A stretch of DNA of 64,000 nucleotides from Pseudoclavibacter endophyticus. GTDB taxonomy: Bacteria > Actinomycetota > Actinomycetes > Actinomycetales > Microbacteriaceae. The stretch covers positions 62,001-126,000 of the forward strand of contig NZ_WBJY01000003.1 in NCBI RefSeq assembly GCF_008831085.1, written 5' to 3'. The notes under the pieces were generated by a model. The model was not told the DNA's origin. It searched no databases and worked only from the letters and a program-made list of their open reading frames with translations. This document shows, one piece after another, positions 31,460 to 40,133 of the stretch. The stretch's first letter is position 1; the number at the start of each line of letters is the position of its first letter. Position numbers and translations under genes: made by a program.

Positions 31460-31546
31460 CTCGCTTGCTAGCTTCGGTCGCACAGGCTCGCGCGCGAGGT
31501 CGGGCCGCGTTCCGCCCGCGAACTCGTGACTGGAAGGAGCGGTGGC

Positions 31547-32536
31547 ATGGAGGTTGCGACGGCCGACAGCATCACTGAGTGGCGCGACCTCTCGAGCGCC
31601 CGGTTCGTCGAACTCGAGTGCCGGTCGCCAGTTCCCGCGTTTCGCGCGAGCATCGAGACGCGCTCGCTCGGTCGGCTCGCCTCCGTCTCTCGCGTGCGCT
31701 CGCGAGCGATTGGCGTCGAGCGCACGCTGCGACAGACGCGCGCAGATGCCCGCGACGACGTGCTCGTGACCGTTCAGCTCGCATCGACCGGTGCCGTATC
31801 GCAGTTCGATCGTGTCGCGGTGCTCACGCCTGGCTCGGCCGCGCTCTACGACACGCGCTTCCCGTATCGGCTGTCGATGCCGCGCGATGGGCAGGATCTC
31901 GCGGTGGTGCGGCTCTCGCGCCCGGCGCTAGGGCTCGGTGACGCGGCGATTCGACTCGCGTGCGCCAGGGCGCTCTCGGCGTCCGCACCTGGCATGGCGG
32001 CTTTCGGGGGATACGTCACCGGACTCGTGGCCGATCACGGGAGTGTGGAACGGATCGACGCCGAGCTCGGCGTCGTGCTCGGGCAGCTGCTGTCGAGCGT
32101 CGTGCGGTCCGCCGTGGGCGCGGTCCGGCCGCCCGCGGGCGACGACGACGTCGCACTGCTCGCCGTGCTTAGGGCGCACGCGGTGTCGAACGCGCACGAT
32201 CCCGACCTCGACGTGCCGGCGCTCGCGCGCGCCTGCTTCGTTTCGGTGCGGAGGGCGTACGCCGTTTTCGAAACCGCTGGTGAATCACCCGGAGCTTTTC
32301 TTCGGGCCGTGCGCCTCCGTCTAGCCGCAGCCATGCTGCGTTCCTCCGAGACCGCGTCGCTGTCGACAGCAACCGTCGGTGAGCGGTGTGGCTTTCGCGA
32401 CGCGAGTACATTCACGCGGGCGTTCCGGCGCTCCTACGGCATGACGCCGTCCGAGTGGCGGAGGGGTGTCGATCCCGGGGCGCTCGTGACGTCGTCGTGC
32501 GCTCCGCAGCGTCGCCACGCCGGCACCGATGGGTGA
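31547..32536 (+). CDS. AraC-family transcriptional regulator
   Basis: 329 residues. The N-terminal AraC-binding-type domain senses the inducer; the C-terminal pair of helix-turn-helix motifs begins near ALARACFVSVRRAYAVF and ends with the family's CGFRDASTFTRAFRRSYGMTP. The ATG at 31547 is chosen because GGAAGGAG at 31532-31539 is 7 nt away; a GTG at 31526 has no such site. Likely activator of the divergent nitrilase. Its 3' end overlaps the helicase start. Confidence 0.9.
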   Translation: MEVATADSITEWRDLSSARFVELECRSPVPAFRASIETRSLGRLASVSRVRSRAIGVERTLRQTRADARDDVLVTVQLASTGAVSQFDRVAVLTPGSAALYDTRFPYRLSMPRDGQDLAVVRLSRPALGLGDAAIRLACARALSASAPGMAAFGGYVTGLVADHGSVERIDAELGVVLGQLLSSVVRSAVGAVRPPAGDDDVALLAVLRAHAVSNAHDPDLDVPALARACFVSVRRAYAVFETAGESPGAFLRAVRLRLAAAMLRSSETASLSTATVGERCGFRDASTFTRAFRRSYGMTPSEWRRGVDPGALVTSSCAPQRRHAGTDG

Positions 32537-35189
32537 CAGACTCGAGGGGATGACTGCTGAAGCTGCGAGCGCGAGCGACACCGCGCACCCCCTGCCCCTG
32601 CCCCTGCCCGAGCGGCTGCCGGGCCGCGGCGGTGGCGCACTCGCCAGCGCCGTCGGCGCCTATGACGCGGACGCCGTTTACGACGCGTTCGTCGGCTGGG
32701 CGGAAGACCGCGGCATTGCGCTGTACCCGGCGCAGGACGAGGCGGCGATGGAGCTCGCCGCCGGCAACCACGTCGTCCTCAGCACGCCGACGGGCACGGG
32801 CAAGTCGCTCGTTGCCGTCGCGGCCCACGCGGTCGCCATCGCGCGCGGCGAACGCACCTATTACACGGCGCCCCTCAAGGCGCTCGTGAGCGAGAAGTTC
32901 TTCGACCTCATCGACATCTTCGGCGCCGAGCGGGTCGGCATGGTCACGGGCGACTCGTCTGTCAACGCGGACGCGCCCATCATCTGCTGCACCGCTGAGA
33001 TCCTCGCGAATCAGGCCCTGCGCGAGGGCGCCGACGCCGACGTCGGCCAGGTGGTCATGGACGAGGTGCACTTCCTCGGCGAGTCCGACCGCGGCTGGGC
33101 ATGGCACGTGCCGCTCATCTCACTGCCGAGGGCGCAGTTCCTGCTCATGTCGGCGACCCTCGGTGACGTCTCCGAACTCAGTGACGATCTCGAGCGCCGC
33201 ACGGGTCGTGAGGTTGCGCACGTGACGGGCGTCGAGCGCCCCGTGCCCCTCGACTTCGCCTACGTCGACACGCCCGCGCACGAGACCGTCGAGCAGCTCC
33301 TGAGTGACGGCAAGGGCCCGGTCTACGTCGTGCACTTCTCTCAGGCCGCGGCCGCCGAGCGGGCACAGGCGCTGACGTCGATCCGGATCGTCGATCGCGC
33401 GGGACGCGACGCGATCGCCGAGGCCATCGGCGGGTTCCGGTTCAACACCGGCTTCGGCAAGACCCTCTCGAAGTACGTGCGGGCGGGCATCGGCGTCCAC
33501 CACGCCGGCATGCTCCCGCGCTACCGGCGGCTCGTCGAGACCCTCGCGCAGCGCGGCCTGCTGCGCGTGATCTGCGGCACCGACACGCTCGGCGTCGGCA
33601 TCAACGTGCCCATCCGCACCGTCCTGTTCACGGCGCTCACCAAGTTCGACGGCGAGCGCATGCGCCAGCTCTCGGCCCGCGAGTTCCACCAGATCGCGGG
33701 CCGCGCCGGCCGCGCCGGGTACGACACCGCAGGCTCGGTCGTGTGCCTCGCGCCGGAGCACGAGATCGAGACGGCCCAGGCCGTCCGCAAGGCCGGCGAC
33801 GATGAGCGCAAGCGCAAGAAGGTCGTGCGCAAGAAGCCGCCGGCCGGCTTCGTGAGCTGGGGGCAGAAGTCGTTCGAGAAGCTCATCGGCGGGGAGCCCG
33901 AGCCGCTGCGGCCGACGATGCGCATGACGGCCGCCATGCTCATCAACGTGATCGCCCGCGGCGGCGACGTCTACGATCACGTGCGCACCCTCATCCGCGA
34001 CAACCACGCGACCCCCGCGCAACGCTACGAGCTCGCGCGACGGGCCATCGCCATCTTCCGCACCCTCGTGATCTCGGGCGTCGTCGTCATCGACCGCGAT
34101 CAGCCGCTGCCGAACGGGCGTCCATCGATCCGCCTGACCGTGCACGTGCAGCCGAACTTCGCCCTCAACCAGCCCCTCTCGCCGTTCGCGCTCGCGGTCA
34201 TCGACATGCTCGATCCCGAAGACGACGGCACTGACCAGGGCCCGGGCAGCGGCAACTTCGCGCTCGACGTCGTGAGCGTCATCGAGGCGACGCTCGACGA
34301 CCCTCGCCCCGTGCTCTCGCAGCAGCAGTTCAAAGCGCGCGGTGAAGCCGTCGCCGCGATGAAACAGGAGGGGATCGACTACGACGCCCGCATGGAGGCG
34401 CTCGAGGAGATCACGCACCCGCGGCCGCTCGCGGAGTTGCTCGAGGAGGCGTTCGAGACGTTCGCCGAGACGCAGCCGTGGGTGCGTGACTTCGAGCTTC
34501 GTCCAAAATCAGTCGTGCGAGACATGTACGAGCGCGCCATGACGTTCACCGAGTACGTCTCGCACTACGGACTCGCTCGCAGCGAGGGCCTCGTGCTGCG
34601 TTACCTCAGTGACGCCGACCGCGCCATCCGCCAGACGGTGCCGGACGACGACAAAAACGAAGAGCTGCACGAGCTCATCGAGTGGCTCGGCGCCCTCGTG
34701 CGTCAGGTCGACTCGAGCCTCGTCGACGAATGGTCCGAGCTCGTCGATCCCCGCCCCGCCGCCGAAGGGGAGGCGCCGATCGTGCCCCCGGCGCCGCCGA
34801 GCATCGTGCAGAACCGGCGGGCGTTCACCGTGCTCGTGCGCAACGAGCTCTTCCGGCGCATCCAGCTCGCCGCCACGGAGCGCGACGACGAGCTGACGGC
34901 CCTCGACCCCGGCGTCGACTGGCCCGACTTCCTCGACCGCTACTTCGCCGAGCACGACGATATCGGCACCGACGGGTCGGCGCGCTCGCCACGGCTGTGC
35001 GAGATCGATGAGTCGGATGCCCACCGGCGCGACGAGAAGGGCGAGCCGTCTGGCGTGTGGCGTGTCACGCAGATCATCGACGACCCGGCCGGCGACCACG
35101 ACTGGCGTATCGAGGCCGAGGTCGACCTCGTCGCGTCGGGGGAGGCCGGGGAGGCCATCGTGACGGTCACGGGGCTCGTGCACCTCTGA
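32529..35189 (+). CDS. Ski2-like DEAD/DEAH-box helicase with DUF3516
   Basis: 886 residues. Walker A TPTGTGKS at 86-93, DEVH at 178-181, SAT in LLMSATLGD and a motif VI in QIAGRAGRAGYD define an SF2 helicase of the Ski2/Mtr4-like branch; the C-terminal half matches the DUF3516 extension typical of Actinobacteria. Presumed RNA helicase; partners unknown. The ATG at 32529 overlaps the araC end; ATG 32550, directly behind GAGGGG, is an alternative. Its N-terminus has a PLPLPLP stretch from a small CCCCTG repeat. Confidence 0.9.
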   Translation: MGDRLEGMTAEAASASDTAHPLPLPLPERLPGRGGGALASAVGAYDADAVYDAFVGWAEDRGIALYPAQDEAAMELAAGNHVVLSTPTGTGKSLVAVAAHAVAIARGERTYYTAPLKALVSEKFFDLIDIFGAERVGMVTGDSSVNADAPIICCTAEILANQALREGADADVGQVVMDEVHFLGESDRGWAWHVPLISLPRAQFLLMSATLGDVSELSDDLERRTGREVAHVTGVERPVPLDFAYVDTPAHETVEQLLSDGKGPVYVVHFSQAAAAERAQALTSIRIVDRAGRDAIAEAIGGFRFNTGFGKTLSKYVRAGIGVHHAGMLPRYRRLVETLAQRGLLRVICGTDTLGVGINVPIRTVLFTALTKFDGERMRQLSAREFHQIAGRAGRAGYDTAGSVVCLAPEHEIETAQAVRKAGDDERKRKKVVRKKPPAGFVSWGQKSFEKLIGGEPEPLRPTMRMTAAMLINVIARGGDVYDHVRTLIRDNHATPAQRYELARRAIAIFRTLVISGVVVIDRDQPLPNGRPSIRLTVHVQPNFALNQPLSPFALAVIDMLDPEDDGTDQGPGSGNFALDVVSVIEATLDDPRPVLSQQQFKARGEAVAAMKQEGIDYDARMEALEEITHPRPLAELLEEAFETFAETQPWVRDFELRPKSVVRDMYERAMTFTEYVSHYGLARSEGLVLRYLSDADRAIRQTVPDDDKNEELHELIEWLGALVRQVDSSLVDEWSELVDPRPAAEGEAPIVPPAPPSIVQNRRAFTVLVRNELFRRIQLAATERDDELTALDPGVDWPDFLDRYFAEHDDIGTDGSARSPRLCEIDESDAHRRDEKGEPSGVWRVTQIIDDPAGDHDWRIEAEVDLVASGEAGEAIVTVTGLVHL

Positions 35190-35220
35190 GGCGACCGCCG
35201 GGTGCTCCCGCCGCAGGGGT

Positions 35221-35252
35221 GTGACGGGCGCCGGGCGTGACGGGCGCCGGGG
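35221..35252 (+). repeat. Two tandem 16-bp units in the gap after the helicase
   Basis: GTGACGGGCGCCGGGC at 35221-35236 is repeated at 35237-35252 with the last base G, and a degenerate third start (ATGACGGCCGCCG) follows. The 35190-35496 interval holds no other feature I can support; the frame through it is open but lacks gene-like sequence. Confidence 0.7.
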
Positions 35253-35496
35253 CATGACGGCCGCCGCCGCGCGGTTTCGAGGGGCGGGGTCAGGTCGTGG
35301 ATCGGGCGCTGGCGCCCCGCGGCGGCGCGTGCACAGGGCGCGAACGCGTGCGGATGAGGGCCCTCTCATCGAGCCCTCACACGTGCCTCACCCCGCGTTC
35401 GTAGGTTCCCTCTTATCGGCCCGAACAGGCCGTACCGGTGCGGGCCGAGTCGTTCGCAACCGGCCGTGTCAGCACCGGCTCCCCGGAAAGGCCGCT

Positions 35497-36426
35497 ATGA
35501 CCCCCGTCGACAGCACGACACATGCCCCGCACCGTGCCCGCCGGGCGAGGTCGACCACCGACGCGACCCAGCCGTTCGGGCGCCCGGGACGACACCCTCG
35601 GCGGGCAGCGCCCCCGGTTACCGAGTCCGCGCCCTTCTGGGCCTCGGTGCCGCGAAATACCGCCGCCGTCGATGAACCGCCGTTTGATTCGGCGGGCGGC
35701 GAGACCCCGTACCCCGACTCGACGCCACGCACATCATCCGCCCGCCCATCGGCGCCCGACGGTGCAGCATCCACCCGGGCCGGGCGTCCCTGCCGCGAGC
35801 GAATGCTCGAAACCGGCCGGGTCGTGGGGGTCGTCGCCGCGTGCCTCGCCGTGCTCGTCATGGCGGCGTCGCTCGCGCTGCGCTCCGTGGCGTCGACGGC
35901 CGCAGTCGACACGGTCGAGCGGGTGGCCGCCGAGATCATGCTCTTCTCGCAGACAGCGGTCGATCCGGCGACGGGCGGGGCGTTCCAGAGCGCCGACCGA
36001 TTCATCGAGGTGTACCTGTCGCAGCGCGTCGCGGGGCGGGGCGAACTGCTCGCCGGCACCTCGAACGGCGGCGAGCGACTCGCCCTCGTGCGAGGCGACG
36101 GCGCGCATGACCTCTCGGCGATCAGCGATGAGGCTCGCCTGCAGGTGCTGGCGCCTGGCTCGGCGGGCACGACATCGTCGGCGGGCGTCGGCGCGATCAC
36201 GTGGCGAAACGTCAAGGTGCACGCGGGTGACACCCGCGGCTTCGTGGCCGTCGTCGTCTTTCACGCCGCCGAATCGGCCGCGGCGGCCTGGTCGGCATTC
36301 GGATTGGCGGCGCTCGCCGTCCTCGCCCTCGTCGCGGTCGGCCTCACGACATGGCGGGTGTCGCGCCGTCCGCGCCGAGATCGGCGCGCACGTCCGAGTG
36401 GAGGGGATGCGACGGCCCTGGCGTGA
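35497..36426 (+). CDS. Membrane protein with the layout of a sensor kinase input domain but no kinase
   Basis: 309 residues from the ATG at 35497, with GGAAAGG 6 nt upstream. About 110 residues of disordered, Pro/Ser/Arg-rich cytoplasmic N-terminus, a membrane helix (RVVGVVAACLAVLVMAASLA), an extracytoplasmic domain of about 130 residues (from TVERVAAEIMLFSQTAV), a second helix (FGLAALAVLALVAVGLTTW) and a short Arg-rich end. The TM-domain-TM arrangement is that of histidine kinase sensors, but no HAMP, kinase or cyclase follows. Convergent with terC. Unrecognised family. Confidence 0.7.
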   Translation: MTPVDSTTHAPHRARRARSTTDATQPFGRPGRHPRRAAPPVTESAPFWASVPRNTAAVDEPPFDSAGGETPYPDSTPRTSSARPSAPDGAASTRAGRPCRERMLETGRVVGVVAACLAVLVMAASLALRSVASTAAVDTVERVAAEIMLFSQTAVDPATGGAFQSADRFIEVYLSQRVAGRGELLAGTSNGGERLALVRGDGAHDLSAISDEARLQVLAPGSAGTTSSAGVGAITWRNVKVHAGDTRGFVAVVVFHAAESAAAAWSAFGLAALAVLALVAVGLTTWRVSRRPRRDRRARPSGGDATALA

Positions 36427-36467
36427 CCCCGCGACGGGAGATGCGAACGGGCCTGCGCGTCACGCGG

Positions 36468-37715
36468 TCACCGCTCGCCGGTGCCGCCCTCGCGCCCCGC
36501 CCGTGCGCGACGGAGCACCTCGTCTGCCACGCCATCGGCCGTGTGCCCGGCAGCGTCGCCTGCGGCCGGCAGGCCGGCGGCTGGTGCGTCGCCGGTCGCC
36601 GGGACTGCCGCGGCGCCGCGGTCGGGGTCGGTCTCGGCGTCACCGGGCGCGGCGAGCCGGCCGTCCACGTCGTCGCCGTGCGCCGCACCGGTCGCGTCGC
36701 CCCCCGCGTCGGCGCCGGAGCGGCCGCTCCCGCCGGGCTCGGCCGTGTCCTTCTGGGTGCTCGAGTAGATGAGGCTTGCGACGGTGGCGACGATGAGCAC
36801 GCCGAAGATGAACACGAGCGAGAACCAGATCGGGATCTCGGGGATCCACTCGACGTGCTCGCCGCCGTTGATGAACCACACCTCGTTCTCGTGCAGGGCG
36901 TGGAAGAGCAGCTTGACGCCGATGAAGCTCAGGATGAACGCGAGGCCGAGGTCGAGGAACACGAGGCGCTGGAGCAGGCCTCCGATGAGGAAGTACAGCT
37001 GGCGCAGGCCGAGCAGGGCGAAGGCGTTCGCCATGAACACGAGGTAGGGCTCCTGCGTGATGCCGAAGATCGCGGGGATCGAGTCGAGCGCGAACAGCAC
37101 ATCAACGGCCCCGAGTGCCACAACGACGAGCACGATCGGCGTCAGCGCGCGCTGCCCGTTCTCGACGATGGTCCACTTGTCGCTGTTGTAGTTGTCGCTC
37201 GTGCGGATGAACCGCCGCACGATGTTCACCCACCCGGGCATCTCCAGGTCGTCGTGCTTGAACGACTCGATGGCCTGCTTGACGCCCATGTAGAACATCC
37301 AGGCGGCGAAGATGTAGAACACCCATGCCCACGCGTCGAGGAGCGCGGCACCGGCGATGATGAACGCGGTGCGCACGACGAGCGCGATCGCGATGCCGAT
37401 GAGCAGCACCTTCTGCTGCGCCTCTTTCGGCACCTTGAAGCTCGTCATCATGATGAGGAAGACGAACAGATTGTCGACCGAGAGCGCTTTCTCGGTGGTG
37501 TACCCGGCGATGAACTCGCCCGCGTGCTCCCAGTCCCACACGAAGCCGAGCCCGACCATGAACAGCACCGAGATCACGATGTAGAAGACCGACCAGAAGC
37601 CCGACTCTCTCAACGACGGCTCGTGCGCGTGGCGCACGTGCGAGTAGAAGTCGAAGATGAAGAAGCCGACGATGCCGGCGATCGAAATGCCCCATACCCA
37701 GAGCGAAACGTCCAT
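36468..37715 (-). CDS. TerC-family integral membrane protein, Mn2+-regulated
   Basis: 415 residues: seven or more membrane helices with the family's Asp-bearing motifs (TTEKALSVDNLFVF and DVLFALDSIPAIFG), then an 80-residue acidic, Ala/Gly/Asp-rich cytoplasmic tail absent from most homologues. TerC/Alx proteins export Mn2+ or help metallate exported enzymes. A yybP-ykoY riboswitch directly upstream ties it to manganese homeostasis. GAAGGGAT precedes the ATG at 37715. Confidence 0.92.
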   Translation of the reverse strand: MDVSLWVWGISIAGIVGFFIFDFYSHVRHAHEPSLRESGFWSVFYIVISVLFMVGLGFVWDWEHAGEFIAGYTTEKALSVDNLFVFLIMMTSFKVPKEAQQKVLLIGIAIALVVRTAFIIAGAALLDAWAWVFYIFAAWMFYMGVKQAIESFKHDDLEMPGWVNIVRRFIRTSDNYNSDKWTIVENGQRALTPIVLVVVALGAVDVLFALDSIPAIFGITQEPYLVFMANAFALLGLRQLYFLIGGLLQRLVFLDLGLAFILSFIGVKLLFHALHENEVWFINGGEHVEWIPEIPIWFSLVFIFGVLIVATVASLIYSSTQKDTAEPGGSGRSGADAGGDATGAAHGDDVDGRLAAPGDAETDPDRGAAAVPATGDAPAAGLPAAGDAAGHTADGVADEVLRRARAGREGGTGER

Positions 37716-37733
37716 GGACTATCCCTTCACACG

Positions 37734-37870
37734 GGCCGACCTCGAAAAGGTAAGCGGGGTCGGCCGATCGGTGAAGGTCTCTTCCGCCGATGAGATCGGC
37801 CGATGCCCCGGGCGGCCGACTGCGGCTCCGTGATGACGAGGACATCGCGAGAGGAATACTCCCCTTCGGC
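37734..37870 (-). ncRNA. yybP-ykoY manganese riboswitch upstream of terC
   Basis: On the minus strand the leader reads GAAGGGGAGTATT near 37869-37857, then GTCATCACGGAGCC, then GAAGAGACCTTCACCG near 37784-37769, the conserved internal-loop segments (GGGGAGUA and GAGACCUUxACCG) of this class. A perfect 8-bp stem, GGCCGACC/GGTCGGCC (37765-37758 with 37741-37734), lies just before the ribosome binding site and is the likely expression platform; having no U-run, it would act on translation or through Rho. TAACCT (37880-37875) is the likely -10 box, placing the start at the aptamer's 5' end. Confidence 0.85.
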
Positions 37871-37935
37871 GGCGAGGTTACACGAGTCGATCGACGAAGC
37901 CGAGAGCGTGTCGGTAGATGTGCCGGCCGGGCGGC

Positions 37936-38487
37936 TCAGAGGAGGTTGCCCCAGGTGGCGCTCGCGCCCGAGTGCGCCGCGACGAGCATCCAGACGAGCG
38001 CGGCGATCGACGCGGCCGCGAGGACGCCGGCCCACACGACGTCCGTGACCGTCAGCGGGGTCTTGCCCCGCGCATCCTCGTCCCTCACATCGATGCGGCC
38101 GCGCCAGCCTCGCGCGCCCGGCGGCCGCACGAACCACCACACGAGCACGATGGCGATGACGGCCCAGACGAGGCCGATGATGCCGGCGGTCGAGCCGAGC
38201 TGCGAGTGCAGCCAAACCGGCTCCGATCCCTGCACGGGGGCGCCGCCCGACGACAGCATCGGATAGAGCCGATCGCGAAGCGCTTCGCCGCTCTGCCTCA
38301 CAACGATCGCCAGCACGCCCGTGGCGACGAGAGCCACGAGCAGCGGCCAGCGGAGTGCGCGCCGCCAGCGCCGCCTGACGGCGTAGACGATGGCCGTCGC
38401 CGCGGTGAGGGGCCCGATGACGACGAGGCCGTGCACGACGAGCGGGTGCAGCGGCAGACCGAGAAACGAATCGAGCATGTTGGGCAT
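37936..38487 (-). CDS. DUF2231-like membrane protein
   Basis: 183 residues with four membrane helices. The N-terminus LDSFLGLPLHPLVVHGLVV carries the histidine-containing start of DUF2231 proteins, which resemble cytochrome-b-like membrane anchors; whether it binds haem is unknown. ATG at 38487 or 38478, neither with a clear ribosome binding site. It lies 5 bp after the histidine phosphatase gene, so the two are probably one operon. Confidence 0.75.
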   Translation of the reverse strand: MPNMLDSFLGLPLHPLVVHGLVVIGPLTAATAIVYAVRRRWRRALRWPLLVALVATGVLAIVVRQSGEALRDRLYPMLSSGGAPVQGSEPVWLHSQLGSTAGIIGLVWAVIAIVLVWWFVRPPGARGWRGRIDVRDEDARGKTPLTVTDVVWAGVLAAASIAALVWMLVAAHSGASATWGNLL

Positions 38488-38492
38488 CAGCG

Positions 38493-39125
38493 TCAGGGCC
38501 GCGCGAGCACGGCGGTCTCGGGCACGGGATCTCGGTGCGTCGCCGCGAGGGGCAGCGGGTAGCCGTTGGCGATCGTGACGACGCGAGAGGACATCGCGAG
38601 ACCGCCGCTCGCCGTGTCGCTTCTCTCGATCACCGTGAGCGCCAGGTTGTTGATGCTCGGCGCCTTGAACGCAAGGAAGAGGTCGAGGAGCAGCCGGATG
38701 ACCGAACCGTGCGAGATCACGAGCGTCGAGTCGTCGGGATGCGCGTCTTCGATCACCTCGAGGGCCGCGAGCGCCCGGGCCTGCACCTGCGCGGTCGTCT
38801 CGACGCTCGGGTGGTCGAGCGGTCGGCGCGTGCCCTGCGGCGTGGCGTACGGCTGGCCCTCGAGTGCACCGAACGAGCGCTCGATGAAGCCCGGGTGCAC
38901 ACCCGCCGAGGCGATGCCCGTGAGGGAGGAGATGATCTTGGCCGTGTCGCGTGCCCGCAGCAGCGGCGACGAATAGATGCGCTGCCAGCCGCCGTCACGC
39001 AGGAGCGACGCGGCGTCCTCAGCCTGGTCGCGGCCCCGAGCGTTCAGGGGGATGTCGGTCGTGCCCTGGAGAAGCCCTCTCGCGTTCCATTCGGTCTCGC
39101 CGTGTCGAATGAGGCCGATGCGCAT
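38493..39125 (-). CDS. Histidine phosphatase (phosphoglycerate mutase) family protein
   Basis: 210 residues. The RHG motif at 8-10 (LIRHGETEWN), the arginine of SSPLLRARDTA, the acidic FIERSFGALEG and the late histidine of LVISHGSVIR form the phosphohistidine active site. It could be a cofactor-dependent mutase-like phosphatase; substrate not evident. GGGAG lies 5 nt before the ATG. Divergent from ftsY. Confidence 0.93.
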   Translation of the reverse strand: MRIGLIRHGETEWNARGLLQGTTDIPLNARGRDQAEDAASLLRDGGWQRIYSSPLLRARDTAKIISSLTGIASAGVHPGFIERSFGALEGQPYATPQGTRRPLDHPSVETTAQVQARALAALEVIEDAHPDDSTLVISHGSVIRLLLDLFLAFKAPSINNLALTVIERSDTASGGLAMSSRVVTIANGYPLPLAATHRDPVPETAVLARP

Positions 39126-39245
39126 GCTGCTCCCGTCGCTGAAGATGATCTGTCTACGTCATTCTGAGTGCACCAGGTGCGCGACGCGCCGTCGACTGCT
39201 CCGTGCCGAGGCACGAGCAGCACTCGGACTGCCGCGTTCCGCCGG

Positions 39246-39251
39246 TACGCT
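39246..39251 (+). promoter_or_regulatory. -10 box TACGCT of a probable leaderless ftsY transcript
   Basis: TACGCT ends 6 nt before the ftsY ATG at 39258. No ribosome binding site lies in the 6-nt spacer and no -35 hexamer is clear. Confidence 0.55.
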
Positions 39252-39257
39252 GGCCGA

Positions 39258-40133
39258 ATGGCGGAACGCACTCCCTGGTCACTCGGTGCCGCGCTTCGCG
39301 GCATGTTCAGTAAGCCCACGATCGACGAGTCGACATGGGAGGACCTCGAAGAGGCGCTCATCGGCGCCGACTTCGGCCCCGACATCACCGACGAGATCGT
39401 CGAGCGCTTGCGTGGCCAGGTCGACGAGTTCCGAATGGAAGACCCGCGGGATCTCAAGCGGCTGCTGCGCGAGACGATCGAGGAGCGCCTCGACCGCTTC
39501 GACACGACGCTGAAGCTCAGCGACCGGCCCGCGGTGACGCTCGTCGTCGGCGTCAACGGGGTTGGCAAGACCACGACGATCGGCAAGTTCGCGAAGTTCC
39601 TGCGCCAACACGGCCGCTCGGTTGTCGTCGGCGCTGCCGACACGTTCCGCGCCGCGGCCGTCGACCAGGTCACGACGTGGGCCGCCCGCGCCGACGCCCT
39701 CATCGTGCGGCCCCAGCAGCCCGGGCAAGACCCGGCGTCGGTCGCCTATCAAACGGTCGATGCCGCACTCCGCCAGCAGATCGAGATGGTGATCATCGAC
39801 ACCGCCGGCCGCCTCCAGACGAAGGGCGGGCTCATGGACGAGCTCGGCAAGATCCGCCGCGTCGTCGAGAAGCTCGTGCCAGTGAGCGAGGTGCTGCTCG
39901 TGCTCGACGCGACGACGGGGCAGAACGGCGTCAATCAGGCCGAGGCCTTCATCCAGCACGCCGGCGTCACCGGCCTCGTCGTCACCAAGCTCGACGGCTC
40001 GGCGAAGGGCGGCTTCGTGCTCGCGGTGCAGGAACGCACCGGGTTGCCGATCAAGCTCATCGGTCAGGGCGAGGGCATCGACGATCTCGCGGGCTTCGAG
40101 CCGCACGTCTATGCGCAGAAGCTCGTCGGCTGA
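39258..40133 (+). CDS. ftsY: Signal recognition particle receptor FtsY
   Basis: 291 residues: only the NG domain with a short amphipathic N-terminus; the acidic A domain of E. coli FtsY is absent, as in many Actinobacteria. GTPase motifs: GVNGVGKT at 98-105, the DTAGR motif and TKLDGSAKGG. It docks the Ffh-ribosome complex at SecY. The frame is open upstream, but the ATG at 39258 gives the family sequence and lies at a leaderless-type -10 box. The next gene starts inside its 3' end. Confidence 0.97.
   Translation: MAERTPWSLGAALRGMFSKPTIDESTWEDLEEALIGADFGPDITDEIVERLRGQVDEFRMEDPRDLKRLLRETIEERLDRFDTTLKLSDRPAVTLVVGVNGVGKTTTIGKFAKFLRQHGRSVVVGAADTFRAAAVDQVTTWAARADALIVRPQQPGQDPASVAYQTVDAALRQQIEMVIIDTAGRLQTKGGLMDELGKIRRVVEKLVPVSEVLLVLDATTGQNGVNQAEAFIQHAGVTGLVVTKLDGSAKGGFVLAVQERTGLPIKLIGQGEGIDDLAGFEPHVYAQKLVG

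Noticed and set aside
32529..32620. Helicase N-terminal PLPLPLP stretch as a separate leader peptide or frameshift site
   Set aside because: It is a small in-frame CCCCTG repeat in a disordered N-terminus; nothing suggests recoding.
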